Assembly (NCBI GenBank): GCA_051453625.1 | Contig: JBOZIK010000001.1 | Location: 115,185,873-115,249,872, forward strand | Direction: 5' to 3' | Length of the DNA stretch: 64,000 nucleotides | Source of the DNA: Welwitschia mirabilis | Lineage: Eukaryota > Gnetophyta > Gnetopsida > Welwitschiales | Shown here: in pieces, positions 43,733 to 55,135 of the stretch | Position numbering within the stretch: the first letter of the stretch is position 1 | How the letters are laid out: each line of letters begins with the position of its first letter | Translations under genes and position numbers: made by a program | Notes under the pieces: model-generated | Told to the model about the DNA's origin: nothing | Seen by the model: the letters and a program-made list of their open reading frames with translations, nothing else | The model's database searches: none

Positions 43733-44935
43733 TGTTAGGATTTTATATTTCCAATTGATGTTACTAATATGATCTTTGTAGAATGAAATGTGAATTTACA
43801 GATGCAAGAAGTTAAAGAATCCATAACCAAAAGATAGTTAAGATTTGGACATGTTCTAATTGAAGTAACTTGATTTTCTATTCAAGTGCTTAAATTATGA
43901 GTTGATCGAACTTGGAAATACACATTTTGAGCTACTTCATATGGGATCAACTAGATCTTTATGGGGTCAACTAGATCTCGAAATGCACTTTTTAAGGTTT
44001 TTAATGTATACTATTTCATATGGGGTTGATTGGACTCATGTGGGGTCAACCAGACTTAGATAAATGTAGTCAAATAGTTTTAGATGGGGGTGACTAGATT
44101 AAGTAATAAATTCATTAGGATCAACCAAATAAGAAATAGACCAATCAAATCAATTAATGTAAGTCACTTAGGTCAACTGGATGTTTTGAGGGGTTAACCA
44201 GTCAAAGCAGAAGCAAAAATTTTCAAACAATTTTCTAATAATTATTTCACCTAATTTATTCATTGTAAATGTTAGAATCTTTTCCAAATATCTAAGGACT
44301 ATATTTTGGAGAAATCTATTTAAAGAGATGATACTCTCAATAATGAAATTAAATTGATTTTGAAAAGGGATGTTACACTCTTGATCTGAAGAGCTTATCT
44401 TTACCTTTGTACTAAATATAAGAAGTAAGGCTCCATTGTTGGTACTTTAATTTGAGTGACTTAGAGCATAAAGGCTTCATCCCATTACTCACCCTTATAG
44501 GTTTTATAAAGGTTAAGACTTATATTTAAATTTTTTTTTTAATAAAGGTTAAGACTTAGCTTGAAAAGTCCATTTTGTAAAGGTTGAAACTTAGCCTAGG
44601 AAAGTCCATTTTATGAAGGTTGAGACTTAGCCTACAAAAGTCTATTTTTGTAAAGGTTAAAGGTTATTGTAAAGGTTAAAGGTTATCCTTGAAAACTATA
44701 TGGATAGTAAACTAATAAAGATCTATAGTAGTCTTGGTAATTAATGTCTTTCAAGAGTGGAGTAGGGTCTATCTGAAACCACTATAAGTCTTGTCTTGTG
44801 CATTACCTTGGTTCCACTTTTGGGTTTGTTTTGTTATATATTTTTATGTTCTAATTTCTTTATTGGGTAGTAATAGTTGTTTAAATGTTTTAAGAAATCT
44901 TATTCACCACCACCTCTAGGGTTCTAGATACTACA
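43733..44935 (+). repeat. 5' LTR of the gag-only copia element
   Basis: TGTTAGGATTTTATATTTCC to TAGATACTACA (TG..CA). It contains a recurring GGGTCAACTAGAT-like motif at about 43940-44200 and tandem units of about 37 bp (AAGGTTGAGACTTAGCC.., 44510-44690). Confidence 0.8.
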
Positions 44936-44955
44936 TTTAGTATCAGAGCTCTAGG
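44936..44955 (+). other. Primer-binding site (tRNA-Met type)
   Basis: TTTAGTATCAGAGCTCTAGG directly after the LTR; close to TGGTATCAGAGC, the usual initiator-Met site of plant copia elements. Confidence 0.75.
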
Positions 44956-45112
44956 TTAAGTCAACACAATGATTTTAACCAATCTTTCACTCAATAACCC
45001 TAGCCATGAGTTCTTTCTAGGCCTCCACTATTTAATGGAATAAACNNNNNNNNNNNNNNNNNNNNNNNNNNNNNNNNNNNNNNNNNNNNNNNNNNNNNNN
45101 NNNNNNNNNNNN

Positions 45113-46220
45113 TGATCACAAATTATATCCACCCTACCACAACTTAAAAGGATGCAAAGGGAAATACTAAAGTAGTGTTGAAACCAAAAGATAAATGAAC
45201 TTTATTAGATAAAACTAATGTAACTATTGATACTCATACTTTGAATGCAATTTTTTATGTTGTATCTACAGATGAGTTTAAAATAATAGTGAAATTTGAG
45301 ACTATCAAGAAAGCATGAGATATTCTTGCTATTACTTACAAAGGAACATCCATTGTCAAGCAAGTAAAGATGTAGATGTTGATTATAAAATTTGAAGAGA
45401 TTAAGATGGATTAAAAAAAATATTTAGGAATTATTTTCTAANNNNNNNNNNNNNNNNNNNNNNNNNNNNNNNNNNNNNNNNNNNNNNNNNNNNNNNNNNN
45501 NNNNNNNNNNNNNNNNNNNNNNNNNNNNNNNNNNNNNNNNNNNNNNNNNNNNNNNNNNNNNNNNNNNNNNNNNNNNNNNNNNNNNNNNNNNNNNNNNNNN
45601 NNNNNNNNNNNNNNNNNNNNNNNNNNNNNNNNNNNNNNNNNNNNNNNNNNNNNNNAAGAATATACAAAAAGTAACATGTCAGAATATGAATTAGATGAAG
45701 TAGCTCTTTTAGCAAGAAAATTTAAATCATTTCTATTGAGAGAAGAGATGAAGAAATTAGCAAAGAGTTTAGGCATATGAAAATCAATTATAACAATAAT
45801 AGAAAACTAAAGAACCTAAAGGAACCCTCACTAGTAGCCACTTGGGATAATCTTAAAGAATAAGAAGAAGAAAGCTCAGATGAAGAATATGGAGGAAGTA
45901 GAATACTATCTTTCATGGAACTTATGAACCTCACTTCTCAGTCATTAAAATTTGCTCACCATGATGAATTGGACATGAGTGAAAATGAATAAGAGGAGGA
46001 TGTTAAAGGAACATGTCATGGACTATATCATGAATGTGAAAGACTTACTCTAAAAGTTAATGAACTAAACAAGATATTCAAGGACTTGAAAAGGGAACAT
46101 GAATAATTTAAGCCAGTATTTACAAGTCTTAATTATATTTATAGAAGGATTGAAAAAACTTGAGAAGATGATTGGATTGGGACAACTTTCACATGATAAA
46201 AAAGGTATTTGATTTGAAGG
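45113..46220 (+). pseudogene. Copia-type gag (UBN2-like)
   Basis: The plus strand reads KPKDK, stop, TLLDKTNVTIDTHTLNAIFY, then STDEFKIIVKFETIKKA, DILAITYKGTSIVKQVKM and IIKFEEIKMD, matching the gag-polypeptide family (W...D......A...I...L....F..I....TAKE.WD.L...YEGT..VK..). After the 45442-45655 gap: FKSFLLREEMKKLAKSL-like and LVATWDNLKE, EEESSDEEYGG, then a hydrophilic coiled-coil part (YHECERLTLKVNELNKIFKD). No zinc knuckle with all Cys is visible. Stops throughout. Confidence 0.7.
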
Positions 46221-47271
46221 AAATAGTACATCAACATAATATAGTGAGGTAAGTATTAAAAGTATAACATTTTCTAGAAGAAACATTACTTGTCATTCTT
46301 ATTGCAAATTTGGGGATTTAAAATTTTATTGTCCATATAGAAAAAGTATGTATTTTGTAAACATTAATGCTTTATCATTTAAATTTGTTCCCAAATAAGC
46401 CTCTATTTAAAAGTTAAGAAAGGCCATATGGGTAAAATCTAAGAATTTAGAATCTTTTTGATCTTACAAAATTTCAAATTTCACATTGGTTCTTATTATT
46501 TTAACTAAGTGTTATTTATTATGTTATTTTTTAAACTATTAATTACTGTAATATGATGTACTCCTTGGAAGCGTCATTATAATATTTACCTTATTTTTGT
46601 ATGAGAAGCTCATTACTGTATGGTCATTAAGGTTATTATGATTAGCTAAGAAAGGTTATATATACTTTAGTTGTTATTGTTCTATTGAATTTGCATCTTA
46701 ATGGTAATTTATTATGAATATTTTTCTATAATATTTGAATATTATGATGTTTCACTTTGTAATTAAATCTTGTTATCATGAACATAAATGAGTTGGTTTT
46801 ATTTTATAATGAATTGAAAATAATCATCTCATTTACATACTTGCTTTGGAAACTCTATCATGACTATTATTATTTTTTATAGACATATACATATGGAATA
46901 AAGTTAAGGGGAGAAAATATGGTATTTATTGCCATATGTCTAAGGTTTATAGCTATTAATCTCTCTTTCTTTCTCCTTTGTCATTACTGTCAAAAGGGGG
47001 AGAAAATATCAAGTTTTCAGAAAGATGTATGCATAAAAATTCCATAGTTAAAATTTTTAATGAACTAAAAATGGTTTTGTTTTAGAAATATTTCTTTTTT
47101 AATAAGGAAATGTACCTTTACTTAATATTGTTTTTATGGCTTCATGAAAGGGGGGGATTTAATTATGTCAATATGCATTGTTAGATTGATGAAAGAAAGA
47201 GCTTAAAGAAGAAATATTTGTTTGGTCTTGAAATGATTTATTTTTTTTTCATTAATGTCAAAGGAGGAGAT
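46221..47271 (+). other. Non-coding interior and polypurine tract of the gag-only element
   Basis: Where a full element would have pol there is only AT-rich non-coding sequence. It has purine tracts CAAAAGGGGGAGAAAA (about 46992) and CAAAGGAGGAGA (47259-47271), the latter directly before the 3' LTR. Confidence 0.6.
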
Positions 47272-48443
47272 TTTTAAAATTTTATATTGCCAATTGATAT
47301 CAAACTAATATGATCTTTATAGAATGAAATGTGATTTTACAGATGCAAAAAGCTAAAGAATCCATAGCCAAAAGATAGGATTTGGACATGTTTTGATTGA
47401 AGTAACTTGATTTTCTATCTAAGAACTTAAAATAGGAGCCGAATGAATTTAGAAATACATAATTTGGGCTAATTCATGTGAAGTTGACTAGATATTTATG
47501 GGGTCGACTAGACCTAATGCACTTTTTGGGCTTCTTCATATGCGCTATTTCATATGGAGTTGACCAGACTCATGTGGGGTTGACTGAACTTAGACAAATG
47601 TTATCGACTAGATTTCAGATGGGGGCAAATAGATCAAGTAACATAAGTCATTAAGATTGACCAGATAAAAAAGGAATCAACTAGATCAAGTAACATGAGT
47701 CACTCGGGTCGACCAAATGTTTTGAAGGGTTGACTAGCTAGAGTGAAAGTAGAAATGTTCAAACAATTTTCTAATTATTATTTCACCTAATCTATTTATT
47801 GTAAATGTTATAATCCTTTTCAACTATCTAAGAAAATATGTTTAAAGAGGTGATACTGAAAAACCTTGATAATGAGATTGAATTGATTTTAAAAAGGAAG
47901 ATTACACTTTCCATCTAAAGAGCTTATCTTTATAACATCATTCTTCTCTTTCTTAGTACTTACCTTTGTATTAAATCTGAGTAATAAGGCTCCTTTGTTA
48001 GTACTTGGATTTAGTCAACTTAGAGCATAAAGGCTTCATTCCATTACTCACCCTTAACAGTTTTAATTCAATTCAGGGATTGAGACTTAGCATGAAAAAG
48101 TCCATTTTATGAAGGTTGAGACTAGCCTTGAAAAGTTCATTTTATGAAGGTTGAGCCTTAGCCTTCAAAAGTCCATTTTTGCAAAGGTTAAAGGTTAGCC
48201 TTAAGAACCAAGTGGATAGTAAACTAACAAAGATCCAAAGCGATCTTGGTAATTCGATACCTTCCAAGAGTAAAGTAGGTTTATCCCAAACCATTATAAA
48301 TCTTGTCTCATGCATTACTTTAATTCTACTTTTGAGTTTATTTTGTAATATCTTTTTATGTCATAATTTCTTTCTTGGGTAGTAATAATTATTTGAATTT
48401 CTTAAGAAATCCTATTCACCCCTCTAGGGTTTTAGATCCTATA
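47272..48443 (+). repeat. 3' LTR of the gag-only copia element
   Basis: Aligns throughout with 43733-44935; starts worn (TTTTAAAATTTTATATTGCC) and ends TAGATCCTATA (CA changed to TA). It carries the same motif run (47480-47740) and tandem units (48060-48210). Many differences from the 5' copy show an old insertion. Confidence 0.8.
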
Positions 48444-48448
48444 GGTAT

Positions 48449-49516
48449 AATGATTATAGAGTAGCAAAACTAATAGTTTAAAGAATATTTAAAGAAGACT
48501 AGAAAGAAAATGGAAGAACATTGCCTAAAATTTGATGAAGCTTTTTAAAAATATAAAATATAGGTCCAAACTACATATATTAGAAGAAAGAGGAAACTAC
48601 TAATAGTAAAAATAAATAACAAAGTACTCTAATATCAACTTAATAACACATAATTGTAGGTTTCTTAGCTTAAAGAAAAGATGAATTAGATCTCATAAGA
48701 GAAAGATGAAAAAGTAAAAGTACTCATTGAAAAATAAACTACTACTATTAAAGATATCTATGTTCAAATTGAGAAATTATGTTAAGCTTAGGTTCTAAAG
48801 TAATTAGAACCTTCTAAGTATATGCAAATTAGAGAACCTAAAAAGAGTGTTGAAAATGATTATGGACTAGCTAAACTAGCTAGTTAAGGAACTATTGACA
48901 CACTAGATCTTGAATACATGATATAATAATTACTAATACTAATGATATAAAATTTTATTGTACTAAATGAAAATCTTTTCTATGTTTCACCATTTAAAAA
49001 TGTAATTTTTTAAACTAATAAAATAAAAAGTTGTAAAACATATCTATGTTTATATTATAACTTTATCCAGGGATGAAACAAGCCTTATCATGAAATAAAT
49101 ATTTAAACATAATAAGCCATATTTTGAAAAGGGAAACAACATTGATTGTCAAAGAAATCATTTTCTAGTTTAAATGAAAGAAACTAAATCTAAATTATTA
49201 AAGTAAGATTAAGTAGTAAAATGTCTGTCCATTAAAATAATACTTTAGAATAAAGGAAGATACCTAAATAACTAGAAGTGATGAAGTTTTTAAAACATTT
49301 CTATTTTAGCAATCCTTAAAACAAAAATAGAAAAAATAATTTTAGAAATGATAAACCAACTAGAAGAAAGGAAAATGAAATCAAAAGGAGATGAATCAGA
49401 AGATGAACATAAAACCAATCTAAAGTAATTCAAAAATTAAGACAAAAGTATAAAAGAGTAAACTAAGTTAAAATTGAAGGAGAGCATTATAAAATTACCA
49501 TAATTACTATAACAAT
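48449..49516 (+). other. Decayed coiled-coil-like coding sequence, possible interior of element C
   Basis: From about 48480 to 48930 the plus strand gives a Lys/Glu-rich broken frame (ERKWKNIA, KIKDIYVQIEKL.., REPKKSVENDYGLAKL, GTIDTLDLEYMI). It resembles in style the coiled-coil ORF of element P but I could not align them. 48950-49516 shows nothing, except a purine-rich GAAGGAGAG at about 49477 before the family C repeat. Confidence 0.35.
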
Positions 49517-49890
49517 TATTAACGTGGTTAATGGAACATGAAATAACATGTTTTATTTAACATCTAATGGGCAAACCTTTTGTGTTGGCAAAATACAATA
49601 TAAGGATGAAGATTGTTCATTCAATTAATATTAGTTCAATCAATTGATTTAAGTAGAGGAATTTTGATAAAATAGTTGAAGTTACAAACACCTAAATCAA
49701 AGACTTAGATAGATGGTTCACTCATGGGTTACCTACCTAGTCTCATGTCGAAAAATTATTTGTAATAATTATTTATTATTAATTATTAAATCATTTAATT
49801 ATTTACATAAAACACTTAATATATTATAAAGTTTAATTTTACATTTTTAATTTTTATTTTTACTTATCATGCAACAACCTGAAGCTTTAT
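49517..49890 (+). repeat. LTR-like repeat, family C, copy 2
   Basis: Direct repeat of 40496-40870. With copy 1 it could form the LTR pair of an element of about 9.4 kb, 4.7 kb of which is the inserted gag-only element. Confidence 0.55.
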
Positions 49891-51342
49891 TGTTTTATCT
49901 AAACAAGTTATAAAAACATTCTATAATTAATTCTATGCATTATTAGACTTTGTCTCACTTCAACATATGAAAATTCCTAATGGGACAAAGCTAAAACTTG
50001 GTATAGATTGTATTTATTCTACCACTTTAATTATGTAACTTTACATTTTAATTAGTTTAAAAAATTAAAGTCTTATTCATATTAATTATCATCACTAATT
50101 AACCTACGCTAGTTTCAATAACATAATGGCATATAAAATGATAGAGGAGGGAAAATAAGAAAAAGAATAAGAAGTAAAATAACATTACATAATAAATTGA
50201 AGAAAAGATTTAGAGCATGTATTAAAGGATCTACTCACAAACCATAGAAGAAAATACAGCAGCATAGAGACACAAAGTTATAAAACTCCTTCAATAATAA
50301 AAAGTAAATAATTAGTTTAGCTTTTTTAATTTTTATACATTAGTTATGAACTTATCACATGTGATTTTAAAAAAATTATAAATTTTATTTAATTTTGCCT
50401 TCATTTAATTTGACAAGCTATTTATTACTAAATGACATAAAGTATGCTATGTTAATTATGAAAACTATATTTCATTGATACACATAGGTATTCCTTATTA
50501 AAGAAAGTACCTATAAGATGATGTTAGCAGTGTTTTATTAGTAAGTTTTAGAAAGTAAGATGCAAGAAATAAGGTCTACATATTTTATCCTTAAGGAAAA
50601 TATTACTTCTTATTTTTTTTAGCCTATAAAGATAACACTTTGATGGTTGAAAAAATTTAACTTTATTGAACAAGAATAACATTATCTCAACTATGCTATT
50701 AACTTTTCAATTTTGTAGCTTTATCATTAAGTTTAAAAAAAAAAATGTTTGTGGGACATCTCTAACATGTAAGCTTTGTATATCCTATCAATTTTAGTTT
50801 CAATATTTCATTGTTTCATAATATAGGAATGCTCGTCTTTGGATATCATATGGAATTAGTTATTTTTTTAATTATTCATGTTATTTTAGTGCTTTATACT
50901 AGACGAATGATTTTTAATCATGTTCTTCATTTCACTATTCCTCGTTTACTATTTTAATTTCATTAACTTTGATTAGAGGGCGTTAATCTTCAAGGGGGTC
51001 ATATTTTAATTCTATTAAAATAAGAATCATAAAACATTGTAAGATCTAAGTTATTTTGGGGTGGGTTAATTTCACCTCTATAACTCTTGCACCTTGACAT
51101 TATATACAAATGATCTCAGCCCTTCCTTATTATACCCTTTTAATATAAGATGAATTATTATGATATTAGTTTAAAGTCATGTCTAAAGTTTTTTATTATT
51201 AGTTAATGAAATAAAGAAATTTATTTCACTTTATTAAGTAGTTAAAACTACCTATTGTAAATCTTATTTTGGAGTTTCATTAATGAACTTCACTTATTCT
51301 ACCACTTGTGTTTTATGACCATACCATTTGCTCTGATATGAT
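49891..51342. other. Unassigned decayed repeat DNA with a tRNA-Met-type primer site complement
   Basis: No coding signal. TTTGCTCTGATATGATGTT at about 51326-51344 is the complement of a TGGTATCAGAGC-like primer site, suggesting a minus-strand LTR element whose 5' LTR follows. Confidence 0.4.
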
Positions 51343-51720
51343 GTTAGAATTTGAAATAGTATAATTTAGTAACATGTTAAATAACAAGGTTAAACTCTAA
51401 TTGTTTCATGGATTGAATACCAAAAAAAAAAAAATTTCTTTCAATACATTCCAAAATATATACAATTAATAATTAATAATAAAACATTATTACAATTAAT
51501 TATCTAGATAGGTGGCTCATGAACTAGTTTCTTAAGTCTTAAAGTTACTCTTGTATAACTTTAAGTGTTTTGTTACATTTTATTTGACTCTAAAATATTT
51601 TATCTTTTTGTTCAAGTAAATTATTTAAAATGGATGATCTTAGTTTATATAGTATTTCATAAGGTAGTAAGAATTGCATATTTTGGACATAAAATGAAAT
51701 ATGTTGTTTTACATTTTCTT
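51343..51720 (-). repeat. LTR-like repeat, family C, copy 3, inverted
   Basis: Its complement aligns with 49640-49800: AACTTTAAGACTTAAG, GAGCCACCTATCTAGATAAT and TTATTATTAATTATTAAT. It is followed on its own strand by the primer-site complement at 51326-51342. A plus-strand open stretch at 51565-51753 shows nothing. Confidence 0.5.
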
Positions 51721-53164
51721 AATGAGGTTAACAATGTCTTTGCATTAGTTTAATTAAATTACTAACATTCACATATAGGTTTTTTTAGAAAAATGGCAAA
51801 GATAAAAAACATGGATAAAACTATTTGATATGCATACTAAGGAAATAAAAGATTTAAAAAATTAAAATATTTTAAGTATTATCCAATTGATAAATCTTAA
51901 TGATAAATATACAATAAGAGATGTCATATTTTAGGAATTATATGAGTTTGTCATAGATGCTCAAAGATAACATTTCAAAATGCTATAGTTTTTTTACTTG
52001 TTACAACATTATATTATAACAAGATACCATCATAGTTGGATCATGAAAAAGTTTAAATGGGATTTGATCCTTAGATAATCAAGTGCTAATCCATTAAATC
52101 ACTATAAACTTTTAATAGCCATTAAAGGACATCATTGAGAGATATTAAATAATAATGAAAGTAGTAATTAATTAAAATGATTAAACATTATTAAATAAGT
52201 TTTATTTAAGTTCTTAAAATTACCCTAGGGAATCCATTAACCTACTAATATAAGATAAAAAATTGAGACAATGTCTTTTTGATGCCGTCACTTAGCTAAC
52301 CTAGAAATCATAATAACAATTAGGGCTAGAGAGGAGGGCAACCACTAAGGAGGAATTTGTTGAAGTGAAGATGAGATTAGGATTATATTCTTCCACTTGA
52401 TGAAAAAGAGTACAATCTTTCATGAGCATGAAATTTTTTGAAATATGTATACCTAAGCTTTTAAGATTATAGGGGAAAATTAAATTAAGAAAATGTATGC
52501 CTTTTTAAAAAGAGAAACTAATAAGATAGATTTGTTGTAGTCTCAACTATAAAAGGGTTCTAATAAGATCGGTAATTTATAAGTTCTAAAACAATCATTT
52601 GGATATAAATGTTAGACCTTTCTTAAAAGAGTTGAGAAAATCCAAATTAAAATGTCCTAAGCAACTTAAAAAATCCTTGATGTAAGTCTATTGAAAATCA
52701 CACGAAATGTTTGAAAATCCTCTCTAACTTTTAATAAGATAAAAAGAAAAAGATAAACATGAAGAATAATAAACATTGGATTAATAAGAATAGATTTACA
52801 AACTAGATATTTGCATGTTTAAGTGAGATATTTACCTTTTAATTTATCTAGCTTCTTTTAAACCTTTATATAACCTAATTCCAAAGAGTAAATGTGAAAA
52901 CATAAAAATTAAAAGGAATGTCTAAAAGCTTAAGGGTTTTAGTTTATTATACTTTATGATTATCCTTTTTTGGTAGATATTAGTAACTACATTTATAAAT
53001 ATAAATTTAAGACATACACTAATTAATAGAAAATTGTAATAAGGAGTAGTTTTAATTAATTTGAAAAAGAAGCTGATGGATACCTACTATGTGATTATTC
53101 ATAAAGAAAAAGAGATCATATAAAAAATGCATATTTATAAGTTTGTTGTTAACTCTAATATGAA
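51721..53164. other. No recognisable content
   Basis: AT-rich sequence without motifs, tandem repeats or usable frames. Possibly worn interior of a minus-strand element. Confidence 0.4.
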
Positions 53165-53800
53165 TAATGTTGAGAATCAAAACACAAGAAATATTTTTCC
53201 AAAAACAAAATTTTATTTCTTCATCTATTAGTATACTAAGGAACTTGCTTCTAAATACAGGCAAACTGCTAGGGTCTTACTAAGATTTTCACACATTCCT
53301 AGTAATGTGACCATCATGCACATTATAAGCCTTAGGAATTTCCTCCTTAATGGGGGAATACACTCTCTTTTAAGTGTAAACTAGAGTTCCTTAATGAAAA
53401 CTTTGAGAATGTCACCTCCAATAAAGCCTTCTAATAGGAGTTGTTATGTGGGGGAACTACTTTATTAAATAAGTAGTTAATTTACTTCTATGCATTCCAT
53501 AGTAAGTAGGACTATCATGTGCATTACACAGATCATAATTCTCAAATAAAAATGTACTACACCTCTTATAGTACTAGGTCAGAATTATACAACACATTTT
53601 TTAGTACTAGGATTCAAGAATGATTTCAAACAAAGGCTCAAAAGTCAAATGAAGCTCATAATGTACAATAAAAAGATGAGTCTAAATCAATTATTTTCAA
53701 TTAAATTTTGGATTGAAAGTGCTAGAACTTTTCTTGATTAAGTATTTTTATTTAAGTTTAATTATTGATTCTATGTTTAAATGATATACTAGTGTAATAA
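53165..53800 (-). repeat. 3' LTR-like segment of the minus-strand copia element
   Basis: 53165-53350 aligns with 60363-60545 (shared ..TTTTTCCAAAA.., TTACTAAG, TGCACATTATAARCC). The right part is not matched at 60.5 kb, so the 5' copy seems truncated. Two similar short blocks, TCATGCACATTATA and TCATGTGCATTACA, lie about 190 bp apart. Confidence 0.5.
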
Positions 53801-53960
53801 CTTCATGTTATATAAGTTCCTTAGTTTTTTGTGCCAACTCAAATGTACCATTTTCTACAAGTGCATAGTATTCTTATTTCATAACTTAGATCCACTAATT
53901 CTATAAAATGTTGTCCTTAAAAGAATTTGGTTTATCATCAAAGATCAAGTAGAGCTTATC
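53801..53960 (-). pseudogene. First part of copia reverse transcriptase
   Basis: Minus strand: DDKPNSFKDNIL, then YYALVENGTFELAQKTKEL. These match the start of the copia RT domain (EP.SF.EA...W..AM..E...L..N.TW.LV..P). Sequence then passes into the LTR-like segment without the palm motifs, so RT was cut after about 50 residues. Confidence 0.65.
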
Positions 53961-54249
53961 ATTATTATTAGAATGAGATGTATATTAGCCATGAATAGTT
54001 TTACTTTTATCCTTCTCATCATTATGAATATCTTGTAGAGTAGACTATAGCTAATTACTTTAATGTCTTCTTTAGATAGTATCAGTTACACTAATACTAG
54101 AATTATGATTAAGCATGATAGAAGCATTAAATTACTCTATTCCTATAGGTTGTGAATTAGAAATACCAATATAAGAAATTAAAGCATTACTGGTAGCCAC
54201 ATCTTCTCCCTTAACTATAGGATACTATGGTTAGTGGATTAAAAGAAGG

Positions 54250-55135
54250 ATAAAGATTTAAAGAATTAAGCTTTAAATGCTTGTTTGAAGTCTCTAAAAA
54301 TATGACATTACAAGAAATAATAATCTTATAATGCTTTGAAAGGTAATAGCTCTTATAGTCAATTGGATATTCCATAAAGATGCTAATGTGAGCATATTCT
54401 TCAAATGTATCATGTTGTTTGCTTAGGATATAGACTTAGTAGTTAAAATAAAACATGAAAATGATTCTACTTTAACTTGTATTCATACCAATTTTCAACT
54501 AGAGATATTCTTTTTTAAATATATTAACCAATATGATTATTAATATGTACTATTATATTCACTGCTTCACCTAAAAAATAGGTCATACAACCACTGAAAT
54601 ACATCATGAAATGTATCATATCCATGATAGTATGATTAAATCACTTGATAATGCCATTTTTTAAAAGTTTCCTTATGCAAGTATTCAAATGTCAAATTCC
54701 TTTGAAAGCAAGAATGTCTTTGAACTGAGTAGATATGTACTCACCATTGTTATCTAAGTAGAAAATTTTAATCCTTAAGTTAGATTTCTTTTACATTTTA
54801 GTTTAAACATCTTGAAAATATCTAAAGATTGTGATTTGAATTTGATAAAATATACCTAATCCATTTAGGAATAATTAACAATAAAGAATATTAAGTAATA
54901 AAATTTGTCTAGAGTGGAAATTAGCATCAGTTTACATAGATCACTATGCATAAGTAGTAGCTTTTGATTGATATGCCACTTATTTGGTAAAACCATTATC
55001 TAGTTACTTTTCTCATAATACATGCTTTACATTGAAAAATCCCATAAAATTGATAGAATAAGCTAGTGGTAATTCTTATGTATTGCATTTATTTACAAGG
55101 AGTAGGATGTCCTAGTCAGAAATTCCACAGTAGGA
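54250..55135 (-). pseudogene. Copia GAG-pre-integrase and integrase
   Basis: Minus strand, in order: LWNF, stop, LGHPTPC (zinc-binding His part) and CKACIMRKVTR (CxxC, about 55000-55030); IHSDLCKLMLISTLDKFYYL (family IH.DLWGP...S..G..YFL; first catalytic Asp present); IVNYS (second position, Asn); LDNNGEYISTQFKDIL (54720-54757; family SDNGGEF, Asp present); NHTIMDMIHFMMYFSG (catalytic-Glu helix region) and EAVNIIVHINNHIG (54530-54640; family NRTI.E.AR.ML......W.EAV.TA.YI.NR). The tail to 54250 is the linker to RT. Stops and frameshifts throughout. Confidence 0.8.

Larger units (their letters stand above)
43733..48443 (+). mobile_element. Gag-only Ty1/copia-type LTR retrotransposon with target duplication
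   Basis: Two direct LTRs (43733-44935 and 47272-48443), a tRNA-Met type primer site right after the first, a copia-type gag, then about 1 kb of non-coding DNA and a purine tract before the second LTR. Flanks GGTAC (43728-43732) and GGTAT (48444-48448) form a 5-bp duplication with one change. The interior is only 2.3 kb and has no protease, integrase or RT motif, so it is non-autonomous (TR-GAG-like). N runs at 45046-45112 and 45442-45655. Confidence 0.75.
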
